NCBI GenBank assembly: GCA_963978545.1
Contig: OZ021724.1
Span: forward strand, 101,258,163 to 101,322,162
From: Linyphia triangularis
Taxonomy: Eukaryota > Arthropoda > Arachnida > Araneae > Linyphiidae
Direction of reading: 5' to 3'
DNA: 64,000 bases
Made by a program: the position numbers and the translations under genes. Below the pieces are notes generated by a model that saw nothing but the letters and a program-made list of their open reading frames with translations, was not told the DNA's origin and did not search any database. Positions within the stretch are counted from its first letter, which is position 1. Every line of letters begins with the position of its first letter. Shown here piece by piece: positions 45,415 to 55,664 of this stretch.

Positions 45415-45650
45415 GAGTAGACGATCAGAGAAGGGACGCTTGTTGAGTGTAGAATCCAGCTTTAATGAATCCTTACTGCCTCTTATCTCATACTACATTA
45501 GGCACAAAAGCGCCTTTCTTACGTATATTCACATCGAAAATGTTCAGTGATCTGTCTCTCTCATCAGAATGAGGAATACCTCCCTCTGCCGCTAGGAGTC
45601 GCCACAAGGGGTTCTCTAGTGGTGCGCCCCCTATCTCCACATATATTTAT
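45412..45650 (-). other. GC-richer block, possible LTR fragment, with a CTCF-like motif
   Basis: On the minus strand it reads agggggcgcaccactagag (complement of 45615-45633), a CTCF-like core, then cattaaagctggattctac (polyadenylation-like) and gatcgtctactccca, as at the end of some LTRs. Single copy, so the class is uncertain. Confidence 0.3.
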
Positions 45651-47077
45651 TTTTTAAATTTATAAGGTGGTCAAGTACCTTAAATGCAAAGTGTACGTAG
45701 AGATATATGAAAAGGAATGGAGTACTATTAGCCTGCTTCATTACACATACATTCATATTAAAAATCACACGACGCAAAGAATTGACTTTTAGTATGAAAT
45801 ATGATCTATTTTGTTATCAATGTTTACTTTGGACTGTATTCTGCTACCTAACATGAGGATTTTTATGAGGCATAGTGGTTAAATTGGTCGTCCCACCATT
45901 AGACTGTTTTGAAGAGATGGAAAGTTCCCAATTCGCCAAAGTTTTTCTACAACACGTCTCATGGAAGCACATGTTTGATAAAATTTGGGTGATATTAGTG
46001 ATATGGCTTAAGTATAGAAACGACGTTCGTATTTTTCATCGTTTTTCTAAAGCAACGGTGATATAAAATATGCCATAAATCTCATTAAACACGAGTAAAA
46101 AAATCAATATTTCACCATTATAGACTTGCCTAGATTTAGTTAACGTAATTACAGCAAAAAAGTTGAATTTAATTATCTTTTGCGTTACTGAGAAGCTCAA
46201 TACTGCAATCTAAGATATTGCACCCAAAATATAAAACTTTTTAACATCAGATAGTTTTTACTGAAAAGAACGTATTCACTCTCATGAGTAATATTGAATG
46301 AAAAATAATCTGCTGAAAGGTGGGAACATCGTGTTACGTGGTAAATACTAATTCAAGATAACGATTTGATGGGAAAAGAGTTTTGGTCTTAATATGCAGT
46401 ATTGCTTTATAAGACTTTCCAATGTAACGCAAAAAACAATTAAATTCGACTTTTTTTGTTCACCAGTGTAGCAAAAATGGCCAGTTTGGCGATATTTTTA
46501 TGTGATAATTCTTGTGTGGGTCTTTAAGGGGAAAAAACTTCCCCATAATGGGGATTTTGGCGATATACTTTTCGATAATCCTTATAATTATCCTTTATTA
46601 CAAGTGAAACTGAGGAGAGAAGAAAAAACGATCGTTGATGAGGTTAAGCTCAAGGAAAGATAACTCTGTGTTGAAGGCATTCGTTTTTCCACTTATTACA
46701 CCACTAAAGCATTTTTGCGAAATTTCTGAGGTGGGGATGTTTAGAACACCTTAAGATGCATTACTACAGCGATTTTTAACAAAATCGTTACAGCCGTTAT
46801 TTAGCAATTACTGAAAAACATGAATTTTTTCAATGGCAGCTACCTTATGCGCATGCACGATTTTGACGAAAACCTTAATGGTAGGTCCCATGGCCACCAT
46901 CAACCCTCATATCAAATTTGAACATCGTCGGTCAATTTGTTCGGGAGTTATGCCTGACCACAAACTCACAGACAGACATTTTTTCCATACCACTTTTTTT
47001 AAATCAGGATGTTCCAAAACGTAAAGAAATGCAAATTTTTTTTAACCGAATGTATACATATGAGTAATTGAAAGTAA

Positions 47078-47465
47078 AAAGATGATATAGAATAACATTT
47101 CAAAGTACTAAAAGAATGCAGATGAATTCTGAGAAATTAAAAAAATTCAACCACAAACTCTGAAAGGAAAACACTACTTGGAAAAGATTCATATTATTGA
47201 AAGAAAATATAAATGGACATAGCCGAGTCCGTGAACAATGTCTGAAGGAAGAATGCAAAGTTTTCGAAGAAACCAAACAATTTCCTAATGTGTATTTTAG
47301 GAAAGCGCTTATTTGTTTAAACTTGTTTTGAAAGATTAATGGCAAGTAGAGTAAATATGAAAAAAGTTTTGGATTTGAAATAAAATAAATATAATTACAT
47401 AGCAGAGTTCTTTAAAAAATATATTGGCAGTTGAAGAAATTGGAGATTGGACAGAATTTTTTTTT
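47078..47465. other. Unassigned
   Basis: The plus-strand reading contains KEECKVFEETKQFPNVYFRK between stops, which might be a coding relic, but no family is recognised. Confidence 0.3.
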
Positions 47466-48192
47466 TTAAGGGGACATAGGACACTTTTGCCAAAATTCTT
47501 TAGTTTTGTCAAGAATTAAATAAAATTTGGCATAAACATAGAAGATGTGACTTTAAACAAAACAACACAATTTGAGCAGATAATATAAAATAGATAGTAA
47601 ATTATTGAGAAAAATGCATTAAAATAACACGAAATTTTAATTTTTTTCAAAATGCTCCTGGTGACACAATATTTTGACGAACATGAAAGAAAAATTTGAA
47701 GTTGCTTATCAATATATTATAAACATTTTCAAACATGCTTTTATCTTTAGGTGCAATAGTTGAACAGAAATAAAATTTCAAACTTGGCGCCAGTGATTTC
47801 TCATTAAAAAATGCACATACTTCAAATTCCCAACATGAAAAAAAATATAAAAAATTATGTGACATAAAAAAGCATGTGTAAATTTCTTTATAGTACATTA
47901 AAAATTATTAATACAAAAAAATTAGGTGGATTTATCAAAAAATGAATCGCAAGGAGCTTTTCGAACATAAGTAAAATGGGAAAAAGCGAAGCTGAGAAAA
48001 ACGCATTTTTAGCCTTTGCCAACAAGTGTGCGATGCGTTAAAATAGTTAGTTAAAATAAAGATTTTACCACTTAAAATCATCGGATTTCAAAAATTCAAA
48101 CGCGAAATTAAAGCTAGTGGCATAAGCAATTTTTATAGAATGAAAACAAAAAACGTCATTTTTGGTGATTTCAGTGTCCCATGTCCCCTTAA
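47466..48192. mobile_element. TTAA element (family D), copy 2, uninterrupted, 727 bp
   Basis: TTAAGGGGACATAGGACAC left and GTGTCCCATGTCCCCTTAA right on TTAA. It is the empty-site reference for the MITE and the Helitron in copy 1. Confidence 0.92.
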
Positions 48193-48672
48193 TAGTGAGG
48201 TTACATTGATAGGATGAGAATTAAAAAAATATCTCGGCAAGTTAATGAGTTTTGAAAAATTTAATGAGGAAACAATCTCACGAAATTTGGTATCAATTTC
48301 GGAGAGGGAATTGGTTTCAATTTATAGTTTTGACTAAAATGGTGAACTTTCGTTGATGACAAATGAACATGTCATCAATAGATGGACATATAACGTATAA
48401 AATGTCACTACTAAACTCGTATTACTGGTTCAGTATATTCAGACTTATGCTAAGAACAATTTCTAAAGTTGATGGATGAACAGTTACTAAAAAGATTTTG
48501 AAATCATACATACCATGTTGGGGGGGGGGGGGGTATACGAGTCGAGTTTTAAATGATGTCGAGTTTTAAATGATTTCTACTTTTGATGGGTGAAAATGCA
48601 AAACAGTTTTGTTGTTTAACTAATAAATTTAATAATAAAACTTTTACTGCTGAACAAACCAGTAAGTAATCT
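48193..48672. other. Unassigned; G13 tract
   Basis: A run of about 13 G at 48521-48533. No other feature. Confidence 0.4.
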
Positions 48673-48741
48673 AATTTTTTTTTGTGACCGAATGCTATAC
48701 TTTCATTACCCTATGCATACATATGGGCTATTTGAAGTAAA
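48673..48741 (-). mobile_element. HLN 5'-end fragment
   Basis: gaccgaatgctatactttca, attaccctatgcatacatat and gggctatttgaagta: the HLN 5' terminus only. Confidence 0.75.
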
Positions 48742-48810
48742 CAGAAGTGAATCTTTTGTTTCAACGTGCAATGCGACTTGACCTAACTTTTAATAAAAGT
48801 ATTTAAACCA

Positions 48811-49304
48811 GCCTCAGCCACTAGGCGGCCCGCGACAACTTTTTCTCCGGCCCGCCGGCAGTACAGAAGATCAAAAATCAAATTTTACAGAAATAATTTT
48901 AATTTTTCTACTATAGTATGTGTTTACTATCAAAAACCGCGTTTTCCATTAAGTGGCCTTGGTCAGTAAGTCTGAAAAATCTTTTTTTTTTTTTTTTTTT
49001 TTTTTTTCTGAGACTGCCAACGAGAAAAAAAAAAGAGCAATAATTTGAATTATTATCAACGACGCATTCCTTCGCATTGCTTAGTTTTATACTTATGATA
49101 CCCTACCCCCTCGATCCATGAATGCACAATTCGATTTCTGCTTTTCTGAATGTGATGAGCAGGAGTTGGGTGTTTTAATGCATACTAGCCTCTATTGTTT
49201 TGACGTGAAAAGAAGTATCGCGATCTCTATGACTCCAGTGCAACAATGGCGTCGAAGACTAGTTTTAAAAGCTAAGTAGATAGTGAAAAGCGAACCGGCC
49301 GTTA
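48811..49304 (+). mobile_element. Worn hAT fragment
   Basis: cagcctcagccactaggcgg and cccgcgacaactttttctcc resemble the CAG...GCGGCCCGCG ends of Charlie-type hATs. Near 49245, ATGGCGTCGAAGACTAG gives MASKTS, and VDSEKRTGR follows one stop, like the start of GTF2IRD2-type hAT transposases. FB copy 4 truncates it. Weak call. Confidence 0.35.
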
Positions 49305-49964
49305 TAGTCCGAGAGGCGACAGCAATTTTTGGACCCCATCGAACATCATTCTGAATTTTTTATAAAAATTTAGAAAAGTGAGTAGATTACGAATCCACTG
49401 GTCTGCCGTGGCAAAAATTGCCGAAACTTGTCAAAAGTCGACTTTTAATAAGGTGAACTAAAATCCGATTGCCAAATGTCATAACTTGCCAAAAAGAGAA
49501 CACATTTTTTCATCTGGCAACCCTCACTCTTTAATTTTCAATTAAGAAGGATGCAGACGATTCAGATACCTGGCGACGGCTTTCTTGTATCTTTGAAATA
49601 TAAGCCAAATTGGCGACATCAGTTACGTCATTAGTGACGTAATGTTTATTGCCAATTTGGCTTATTTTAAAAAGATGCAAGAAAGCCGTCGCCAGGTATC
49701 TGAATCGTCTGCATTCTTCTTAATTGAAAATTAAAGAGTGAGGGTTGCCAAATAAAAAAAAAAATACTCATAATTTGGCAAATTATGGCGCATTTGGCAA
49801 TTGGATTTAGTTCAACTTATGAAAAGTGTATTTTTGACCAGTTTCGGCAATTTTTGCCACGGCAGACCAGTGAATTCGTAATCTACTCACTTTTCTTCAA
49901 TTTCTATAAAAAAATCAGAATGATGTTCGATGGGGTCCAAAAATTGCAGTCGCCTCTCAGTCTA
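49305..49964. mobile_element. Foldback (FB) element, copy 4
   Basis: TAGTCCGAGAGGCGACAGCA to CGCCTCTCAGTCTA on TA. Arms are inverted over about 300 bp each around gttacgtcattagtgacgtaa. The plus frame at 49785-50093 runs out of it and is not a gene. Confidence 0.93.
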
Positions 49965-50320
49965 TTTCGCAGTGTTTATTTTCAGCTAATCTTAATAAAT
50001 TGTTTAAATGTGATCCAGTTAAGTTATTCTTATATTTATTTTTCATATTGTATCTTCAGCCATACAGAGGGGAACTCTGTTTTACATAGTTAACGCATAC
50101 TATTACGAATACATTACAGTTATCTAAGAAAAAGTCCATACCGTGAAATTTGATTATTTTTTTTAATCCTCTATGGAGCCGGCTAACGCTGATCTATTTA
50201 AATAAATTTATCATCGCTTCCTTAGAATTTTTGATAAAATCCAAGCAGGAAGTTCCGTTTAAGGTTACCGCTATTCTTAAGTAACACGCAGAGCCTTGGC
50301 ACTGTTTTAGAATCATTTTA

Positions 50321-51263
50321 GGGCCTCATTGTACAGAGCCACTCGAGTGGCGAACGCGAGCCACCTCTTCAGTCACTCGGACAAGTCACTTTAAGTGAAA
50401 CATACAATCCTATATAGTCCGAGAGGCGACTGCAATTTTTGGACCCCATCGAACATCATTCTGAATTTTTTATAGAAATTGGAGAAGAATGAGTCGATTA
50501 GGAATCCACTGGTCTGCCGTGGCAAAAATGGCCGAAACTGATCAAAAATCGACTTGGAATAGGTTGAACTAAAATCCGATTGCCAAATATGTCATAACTG
50601 GCCAAAAAAGAGAACAAACTTTTTCGTCTGGCAACCCTGCATTTTGATTTTCAATGAGAAAAAGCTCAAACGATTTTTGAACACTGGCTTGGAAAATGTG
50701 TATCTTTTAAAAGTAAGCCAAATTGGCGACATCAGTTACGTCATCCATGACGTAATGTTTATTGCCAACTTGGCTCCCTTTTAATAGATGCAAGTAGACC
50801 GTCGCCAGATATCTGAATCGTCTGCAACTTTCTTAATTGATTATTAAAGAGTGAGGGTTACCAAATAAAAAAAAAAACGCTCATTATTTGGCAAGTTATT
50901 TCTCATTTGGCAATTGGATTTAGTTCAACTTTTTAAAAGTCGATTTTTGACCAGTTTCGGCCATTTGTGCCACGGCAGACCAGTGGATTCGTAATCTACT
51001 GATTTTTCTCTAATTTCTATAAAAAATTTCAGAATCATGTTCGATGGGGTCCAAAAATTGCAGTCGCCTCTCAGTCTAATAGACCTTGTTATATTGGGCC
51101 ACTACTGTGGCTAGAGGTTGCGTCTGTCGCTTGTGGCGCTCAGACTCTAAGCAACACATGCAATCCTATGGAGTTTATTATAATGAGCCACAGTTGTGGC
51201 CAGCCCGGGTGTCTTTACTGTGGTTAACGCACGCCAAAGGAGTGGCGCTGCATAATAAGGGCC
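50321..51263. mobile_element. Harbinger-like MITE with an FB element inside
   Basis: GGGCCTCATTGTACAGAGCC at the left and, complemented, GGCCCTTATTATGCAGCG at the right, flanked by TTA (50318-50320 and 51264-51266). TTA duplications with GGGCC-type ends fit PIF/Harbinger. Internal gccactcgagtggc and gccacagttgtggc palindromes. FB copy 5 splits it. Single copy, so moderate certainty. Confidence 0.6.
50415..51078. mobile_element. Foldback (FB) element, copy 5
   Basis: TAGTCCGAGAGGCGACTGCA ... GCAGTCGCCTCTCAGTCTA on TA, 664 bp, centre gttacgtcatccatgacgtaa. Confidence 0.93.
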
Positions 51264-51299
51264 TTAGAGAGATATTCGGTGGGCCCTATACCCCTAAAG

Positions 51300-51698
51300 T
51301 CAACCCTTTGCACTCGAGCCCTTTTTCGCGAGGAGGGACCAGCAACTCGAGACATTTCGCGGCATTTTTGATTCGGTTTGCAGATACGCATACACTTTAT
51401 AGAAACTAAACACAGCCATTGGTTGGTTGTTTTCAGATTATCTGGCGGCGTCAGCAACACGAGGGCTGTAATGCGCCGAAACATTCGTCATTGGACAAGC
51501 CAACATACATTTACAAACACCCATGCCTAACACGGGACTCGGAACACGCAACCTCGCGGTCTAGAAGCTAGCACGCTAACCACTATACCGTTTGGTCGGC
51601 ACACAGTCATCGGCCTTGCATCGAATTTCCGCATCAAACCTAGTGGTCCTCTCGTGTTGCGACATCCAATCATATGGCGCTCGAGCGCAAAGGGTTAA
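51300..51698. mobile_element. TTAA MITE family A, copy 3, split by a SINE
   Basis: accctttgcactcgagcc at the left, gagcgcaaagggttaa at the right. The left TTAA has become TCAA. The SINE at 51421-51600 interrupts the word aacacagtcattggccttgc. Confidence 0.88.
51421..51600 (-). mobile_element. SINE1 copy inside MITE A
   Basis: Full length; duplication acacagccat(tgg)/acacagtcat(cgg) with two changes, consistent with the MITE consensus acacagtcattgg. Confidence 0.94.
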
Positions 51699-52051
51699 AA
51701 TGACAATTTCCTACGTACCTTTTTTAAGTAACTTAAGTACAGATTTTTTTTCTCGGTACATTAACCCTCTATGGGCCCATGTAACTTTCAAGTCACCAGC
51801 ACATTTTACCAAATAGTTTTAGTGTTTTTCACAAGATGATGTATACGTCTCAATTATATAATGCCTTTGAAATAACCAATAACAATATTGATGTCGGTTT
51901 ACAGCACCATTAACCTGAAAGGTCAAAATAAATACCTTGCAAGTTGTCTGCAGATAGAAACCAAAATGACCATTCTTGTGCAATTGAGATTATTTCTGCT
52001 TTTGTCGGTGTTTACTAAATAAAAAAAAACGTGTATAATAGCTCTGGGTTC
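51699..52051. other. No recognised feature
   Basis: AT-rich, unassigned. Confidence 0.4.
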
Positions 52052-52064
52052 GTATATCAATAGC

Positions 52065-52244
52065 GCTGACCAAACGGTATAGTGGTTAGCGTGCTAGATT
52101 CTAGACCGCGAGGTTGCGGGTTCCGAGTCCCGTATTAGGCATGGGTGTTTGTAAATGCATGTTGGCTTGTCAAATGTCGAATGTTTCGCCGCATTATAGC
52201 CCTCGTGTTGCTGACGGCGCCAGATAATCTGAAAACAACCAACA
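52065..52244 (+). mobile_element. SINE1 copy, the only one in plus orientation
   Basis: gaccaaacggtatagtggtt begins the tRNA head; B box gggttccgagtccc has one extra base. Duplication gtatatcaatagc is perfect (52052-52064 and 52245-52257). Confidence 0.96.
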
Positions 52245-52420
52245 GTATATCAATAGCAATTTATTTATTTGCATTTCAATAATCATTTTGTTACTATTTG
52301 TATATGATACAATTTCGTAACTTTCAGGTTAGATTGGGCTATTGTGGTAGATTTGAGTGTATTTAGGATAATAGTTGTAATTTCTTCTGTTTTCAAATTT
52401 ATAGATCAAATACCCAAAAT

Positions 52421-52762
52421 ATGGATACAAAATCATATAAAAATGAAAGAGGAATTAGAATTAGACGCATTGGCGGCAATACATTCGAAGATTCTTTATT
52501 AGATTCCGAGTCCGATGAAGGTTATTCAGTAGCATTTACCAAGCGAAGCATAAATATTGATGACAGTTATGACGAATTGAGTACTGAGTCGTCATCAGAT
52601 GAGGAAAATTCAAGACCACAAAAAATTGTTTGGCAATCAGTATCCCACACAAATAATAATTGTCAACGCTCCTGGAAAAGAGATTGCCCTGAAGATCCGA
52701 TACAAATCACCGATATATCGATATTTTCAAACATTTTTAGTTTTTTGATGATCGTTTTTTAG
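52421..52762 (+). pseudogene. Possible piggyBac-like transposase N-terminus
   Basis: A 113-codon frame, with an acceptor-like AG at 52404 upstream. It has a basic start (RGIRIRRIGG), an acidic stretch (DSLLDSESDEGYS, ELSTESSSDEENS), then KIVWQSVS and WKRDCPEDP. After it, the +2 frame reads FFDDRFLVP, like the FFDDEL motif of piggyBac transposases, so a frameshift near 52735 is likely. An acidic Ser-rich N-terminus is usual in that family. TTAA MITEs in the window make it plausible. It could instead be an unrelated exon. Confidence 0.35.
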
Positions 52763-52967
52763 TTCCATGTGTTTTTTCGATTTTCTTTATTCCCTTTTCA
52801 AAAACTTCAAAACTAAAGTTTGGACTTGACTGAGAGACAGTTAAAATGGCTCCCTAACCAAAAAGATAACATAATGTAATGGAAAGAAAAGATCATTTAT
52901 TAGTAGTCATTAACATAGCTCCGTTTCTATTGCCAACGTGTGCCTGGAATTTGCGTCTAATTTTAAA
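52763..52967. other. No recognised feature
   Basis: Unassigned. Confidence 0.35.
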
Positions 52968-53112
52968 TATTAAAAACATCCTATCAGCAAAATATGCGGT
53001 AAACTACTTTTCAAAATTTCTTCTCTAAAAATAAATGGGAATTTATGCATTGACATCCAAATGTATTTTATTTATTCTGATTGATAATATAATTTATTTA
53101 TAAAAATAATTT
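52968..53112 (-). mobile_element. R6 fragment, copy g
   Basis: cagcaaaatatgcggtaaac and catccaaatgtattttattt match R6 copies c and f. Confidence 0.65.
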
Positions 53113-53219
53113 TTATAATTTATTTATCAAAACAATTTTGGCATGAATTCATGAAAAGTAGAAATTTGCCCCAAAAAACTTCGTTTCTGGCAACATTGAA
53201 AATCAAATAAAAAAATCAT

Positions 53220-53290
53220 TTATCGCTATATCGATATTTTTTCTATGCAGCGATAGAGTATCGATATTTATTGTGATCGATATTTACTAC
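53220..53290. promoter_or_regulatory. Cluster of TATCGATA-type words
   Basis: tatcgatat at 53228 and 53259 and gatcgatat at 53275, with tatcgct and gcgata words between. TATCGATA is the core of the DRE bound by DREF-type BED proteins in insects, and hAT or P termini also contain it. Function is inference only. Confidence 0.25.
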
Positions 53291-54055
53291 CTCTAATATC
53301 AATGCATATGCAAATTCAAACTGTTTTATGGAGATTCAAGTTTTAGCATTTATGCTCAGAAGTGGAAATATTGTAAGCCGTTGTTACTTCAAAGTTACAA
53401 ATTGAATTAATTATAATAAAGTTGTTTTTAAATTGTTAAATATTTCTTTTATTAGCATATAAAGGTTTATAATAATAGATTTTCCATTGCATAATTTTTA
53501 ATTTTATATTTAAGAAAAAATTCAGAAAAAAGAGTGTAAATTAAACCTTCTTTAGAAGAGGTTAACATTTGGCCAGTATAATGTTGGCTTTTTTTTTTTT
53601 TTTTTTTTTTTAAATCTCAAATGGATAAAAACAAAATACTTTGAAAATCGCATTTTTTTTTTTAGAAAAAATCATTTTAGAAATAATTTAGAAAATTTTA
53701 CTAAAGCGTTACTCTCAGGTTAATCTATGTTGCAAGGTAAAATTTTATAAATCCGTGGTGGCATTAAAGGCTGATCAAGCCTACCTTGAGTGTCTGCTGG
53801 GAGAGCTTTTAAATGGAGAACTATTTAATATTAAATTTTATATTTTTTGCTATGTTAATTTTTATTCAGTAACCTACAGCTTATGTAAATTCTAGTACCC
53901 GTATTTTTTTGTATAAAAACCATGCATTGCCCTTTGTCGATCTCTTTTCCTCTGATGCCTCTGTTAGGAACAAAAGGTTTTGCTACTCCGATTTGACTTA
54001 TGCTTTGTCTTAGTAATATTCTTTGACATCAAGTTTCGCTAATCTTGATATATAT
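53291..54055. other. No recognised feature
   Basis: AT-rich with a T-run near 53590-53611. Confidence 0.4.
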
Positions 54056-54731
54056 TGTTACGTGGATGGGTTCGAAAGACTTGAAGCCAAAGCAGATTAA
54101 AACTTGAAGAAATTTATTCTGATATAACTCTTCGCAAATTCTTTTACAACTCCAGAACTTCCCTTTCTAATAGACTCAATACAGCTCTCTACAAAACAAT
54201 GGAACACAAACAGCAGTTGAAAACTAGATACACAACTGCTAAAATCGACGCAAAAGACAATGCAATACAGTTCACTTTTGGAACTACACTGAATGCTCGC
54301 TGAGAGACAACCAACTAATTGACTAACTCTCTGTTGGCCTTATATAGAAAAGCTTCCTTCGCGAATCTTCTAGAGATAGAAATTTGGAGAATTTTCCGGA
54401 TCGCAGTCGGAAAGCCCTATACAGATACATGGGGACCGAAAGTGTCGCCAAATGGTCGCCAAGTTTGGCGACATTTAGCGATTTTTCGCCAAATTTGGTG
54501 ATTAAAATTATTCGCCAACTTGGCTCTATCTCGCCAGCTTGGCAAGATTGTCATCAACCATAATGTTAAATGGCCTTCTTGTAAAACTCATTTTCCAGCA
54601 TTATCTCTGTAAAACTCGTTTTCAAGCATTAAGAGACGCATTACAGGAAAGCGAAGTAAAGACAAAATAAAATTTCCTTTTTACATAATTAATACGACGA
54701 AATATTTACGAATATGCAGAAATTCGTAACA
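54056..54731 (-). mobile_element. Solo LTR, family 2, copy 3, 676 bp
   Basis: tgttacgtggatgggttcga ... aattcgtaaca. Duplication atat at 54052-54055 and 54732-54735. TTGGCGA array at 54443-54545. The frame at 54319-54501 is antisense LTR. Confidence 0.92.
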
Positions 54732-55480
54732 ATATCTACTTAAAAGTTTAAACTAGTGTTTGTCACTAAAAATAAAAATGTTTTAAATTTTAAATGTCGT
54801 TTCAAAGTATTTCTTTCTTCAGTCTAATACGTAGAATTCCAGAAACCTGTTCTGACCAGAGTCTTATAATATGTGTTGGGGATAGCTCCATCCCCCCACA
54901 AACCAGCTAGTAGACATTTTCACAAAAAGCTACATCAAAGTTTTAAAAACGACGTTTGGAGAAAAATGCATTTGGTGTGAAATTGTGCAATGACAAACTC
55001 TGTGTTTGTATTTTCTTACATTACTTTTTTTGGATTTACAAGGAATACAGGCCAAAATTATGTTAAAAGAAACAGAATAGTTAAAATTTTGAAGAGATGC
55101 ATAAATCAGGTAACTTATTTTTTAAATCATTAGTCGACTTTACCCTTAACAAGACAGTATTACATAAATTAGGTATTACATGAATATTAAAAAACTAAAA
55201 TTAATTGATGTTAACTGATTACTTTCTCAACCACCAGAAAAAGAAAACTACTAATTTCAATGGAATTACTTATATCGTTCAAAGTCGTAAAAAAAATTGT
55301 TCTGGCAAAATCGAACTTTTTAATTCTTTTATTAATTTCACCTGTATGTTTGTAACCGACTCTTTTGGGCTCGATTTTGCCCTATTTTGAGCGATCAGAT
55401 TTGATTCAAACTTAGCACACTTGTCAAAGACCGATGACAATACAATAATTCAATAAGTTTGTCGCTTTATCACAAGGATT
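54732..55480. other. No recognised feature
   Basis: AT-rich, unassigned; the frame at 55205-55390 shows no domain. Confidence 0.4.
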
Positions 55481-55640
55481 AGCTCGTGTTGTCCTTGCGC
55501 CGTTAAATTCCAACCAACCAACCTTCTCCGGAATCGAACCTGGTGTGCCGTTACCCTTTACAATCCCAGTAATCACAGAACCTATCATCGACAATTGACA
55601 AGGCAGCCATTTGAAAGATTTGTCGTGGGCACGACGGTTA
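55481..55640 (-). mobile_element. SINE2: a second tRNA-type SINE
   Basis: On the minus strand a B box, AGGTTCGATTCCGG, follows a tRNA-like stretch (gataggttctgtgattactg). Then comes ggttggttggttggaa and aacggcgcaaggacaacacg. The last part resembles SINE1's ggttggttgg...ggcgcc...aacacgag module but points the other way relative to the tRNA head. One copy, no clear duplication. Confidence 0.5.
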
Positions 55641-55664
55641 TACAAAGCGTGTTTTTTTTTGTAG

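Larger units (their letters stand above)
44627..45683. mobile_element. TTAA element (family G), perfect 20-bp TIR
   Basis: TTAAGGTACTTGACCACCTT at the left is exactly inverted at the right (45664-45683). 1057 bp. It contains an (AT)n tract and a GC-richer block (45412-45650) that may be a later insertion; without about 330 bp it would also be near 720 bp. Frames at 44701-45005 are non-coding A/T runs. Confidence 0.88.
43824..46470. mobile_element. Tc1/mariner-type element with nested insertions
   Basis: Left TACACTGGTGGACGAAACTT and right, complemented, TACACTGGTGAACAAAAAAA: inverted termini on TA. Inside lie an FB element (43915-44575) and a TTAA element (44627-45683). The right part is itself an inverted repeat (about 46152-46225 against 46385-46468). 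No transposase recognised. Confidence 0.7.
43731..47077 (-). mobile_element. HLN copy split by a mariner-type nest
   Basis: HLN 3' part CTAGGGGTGTTGAACATCGC at 43731-43823 and the rest at 46471-47077, ending gagtaattgaaagta. The interruption is exactly the TA-flanked element at 43824-46470. Confidence 0.82.

Noticed and set aside
52065..52140. A tRNA gene
   Set aside because: A and B boxes are present, but there is no complete cloverleaf or acceptor stem, and the sequence continues into the SINE body with a target duplication.
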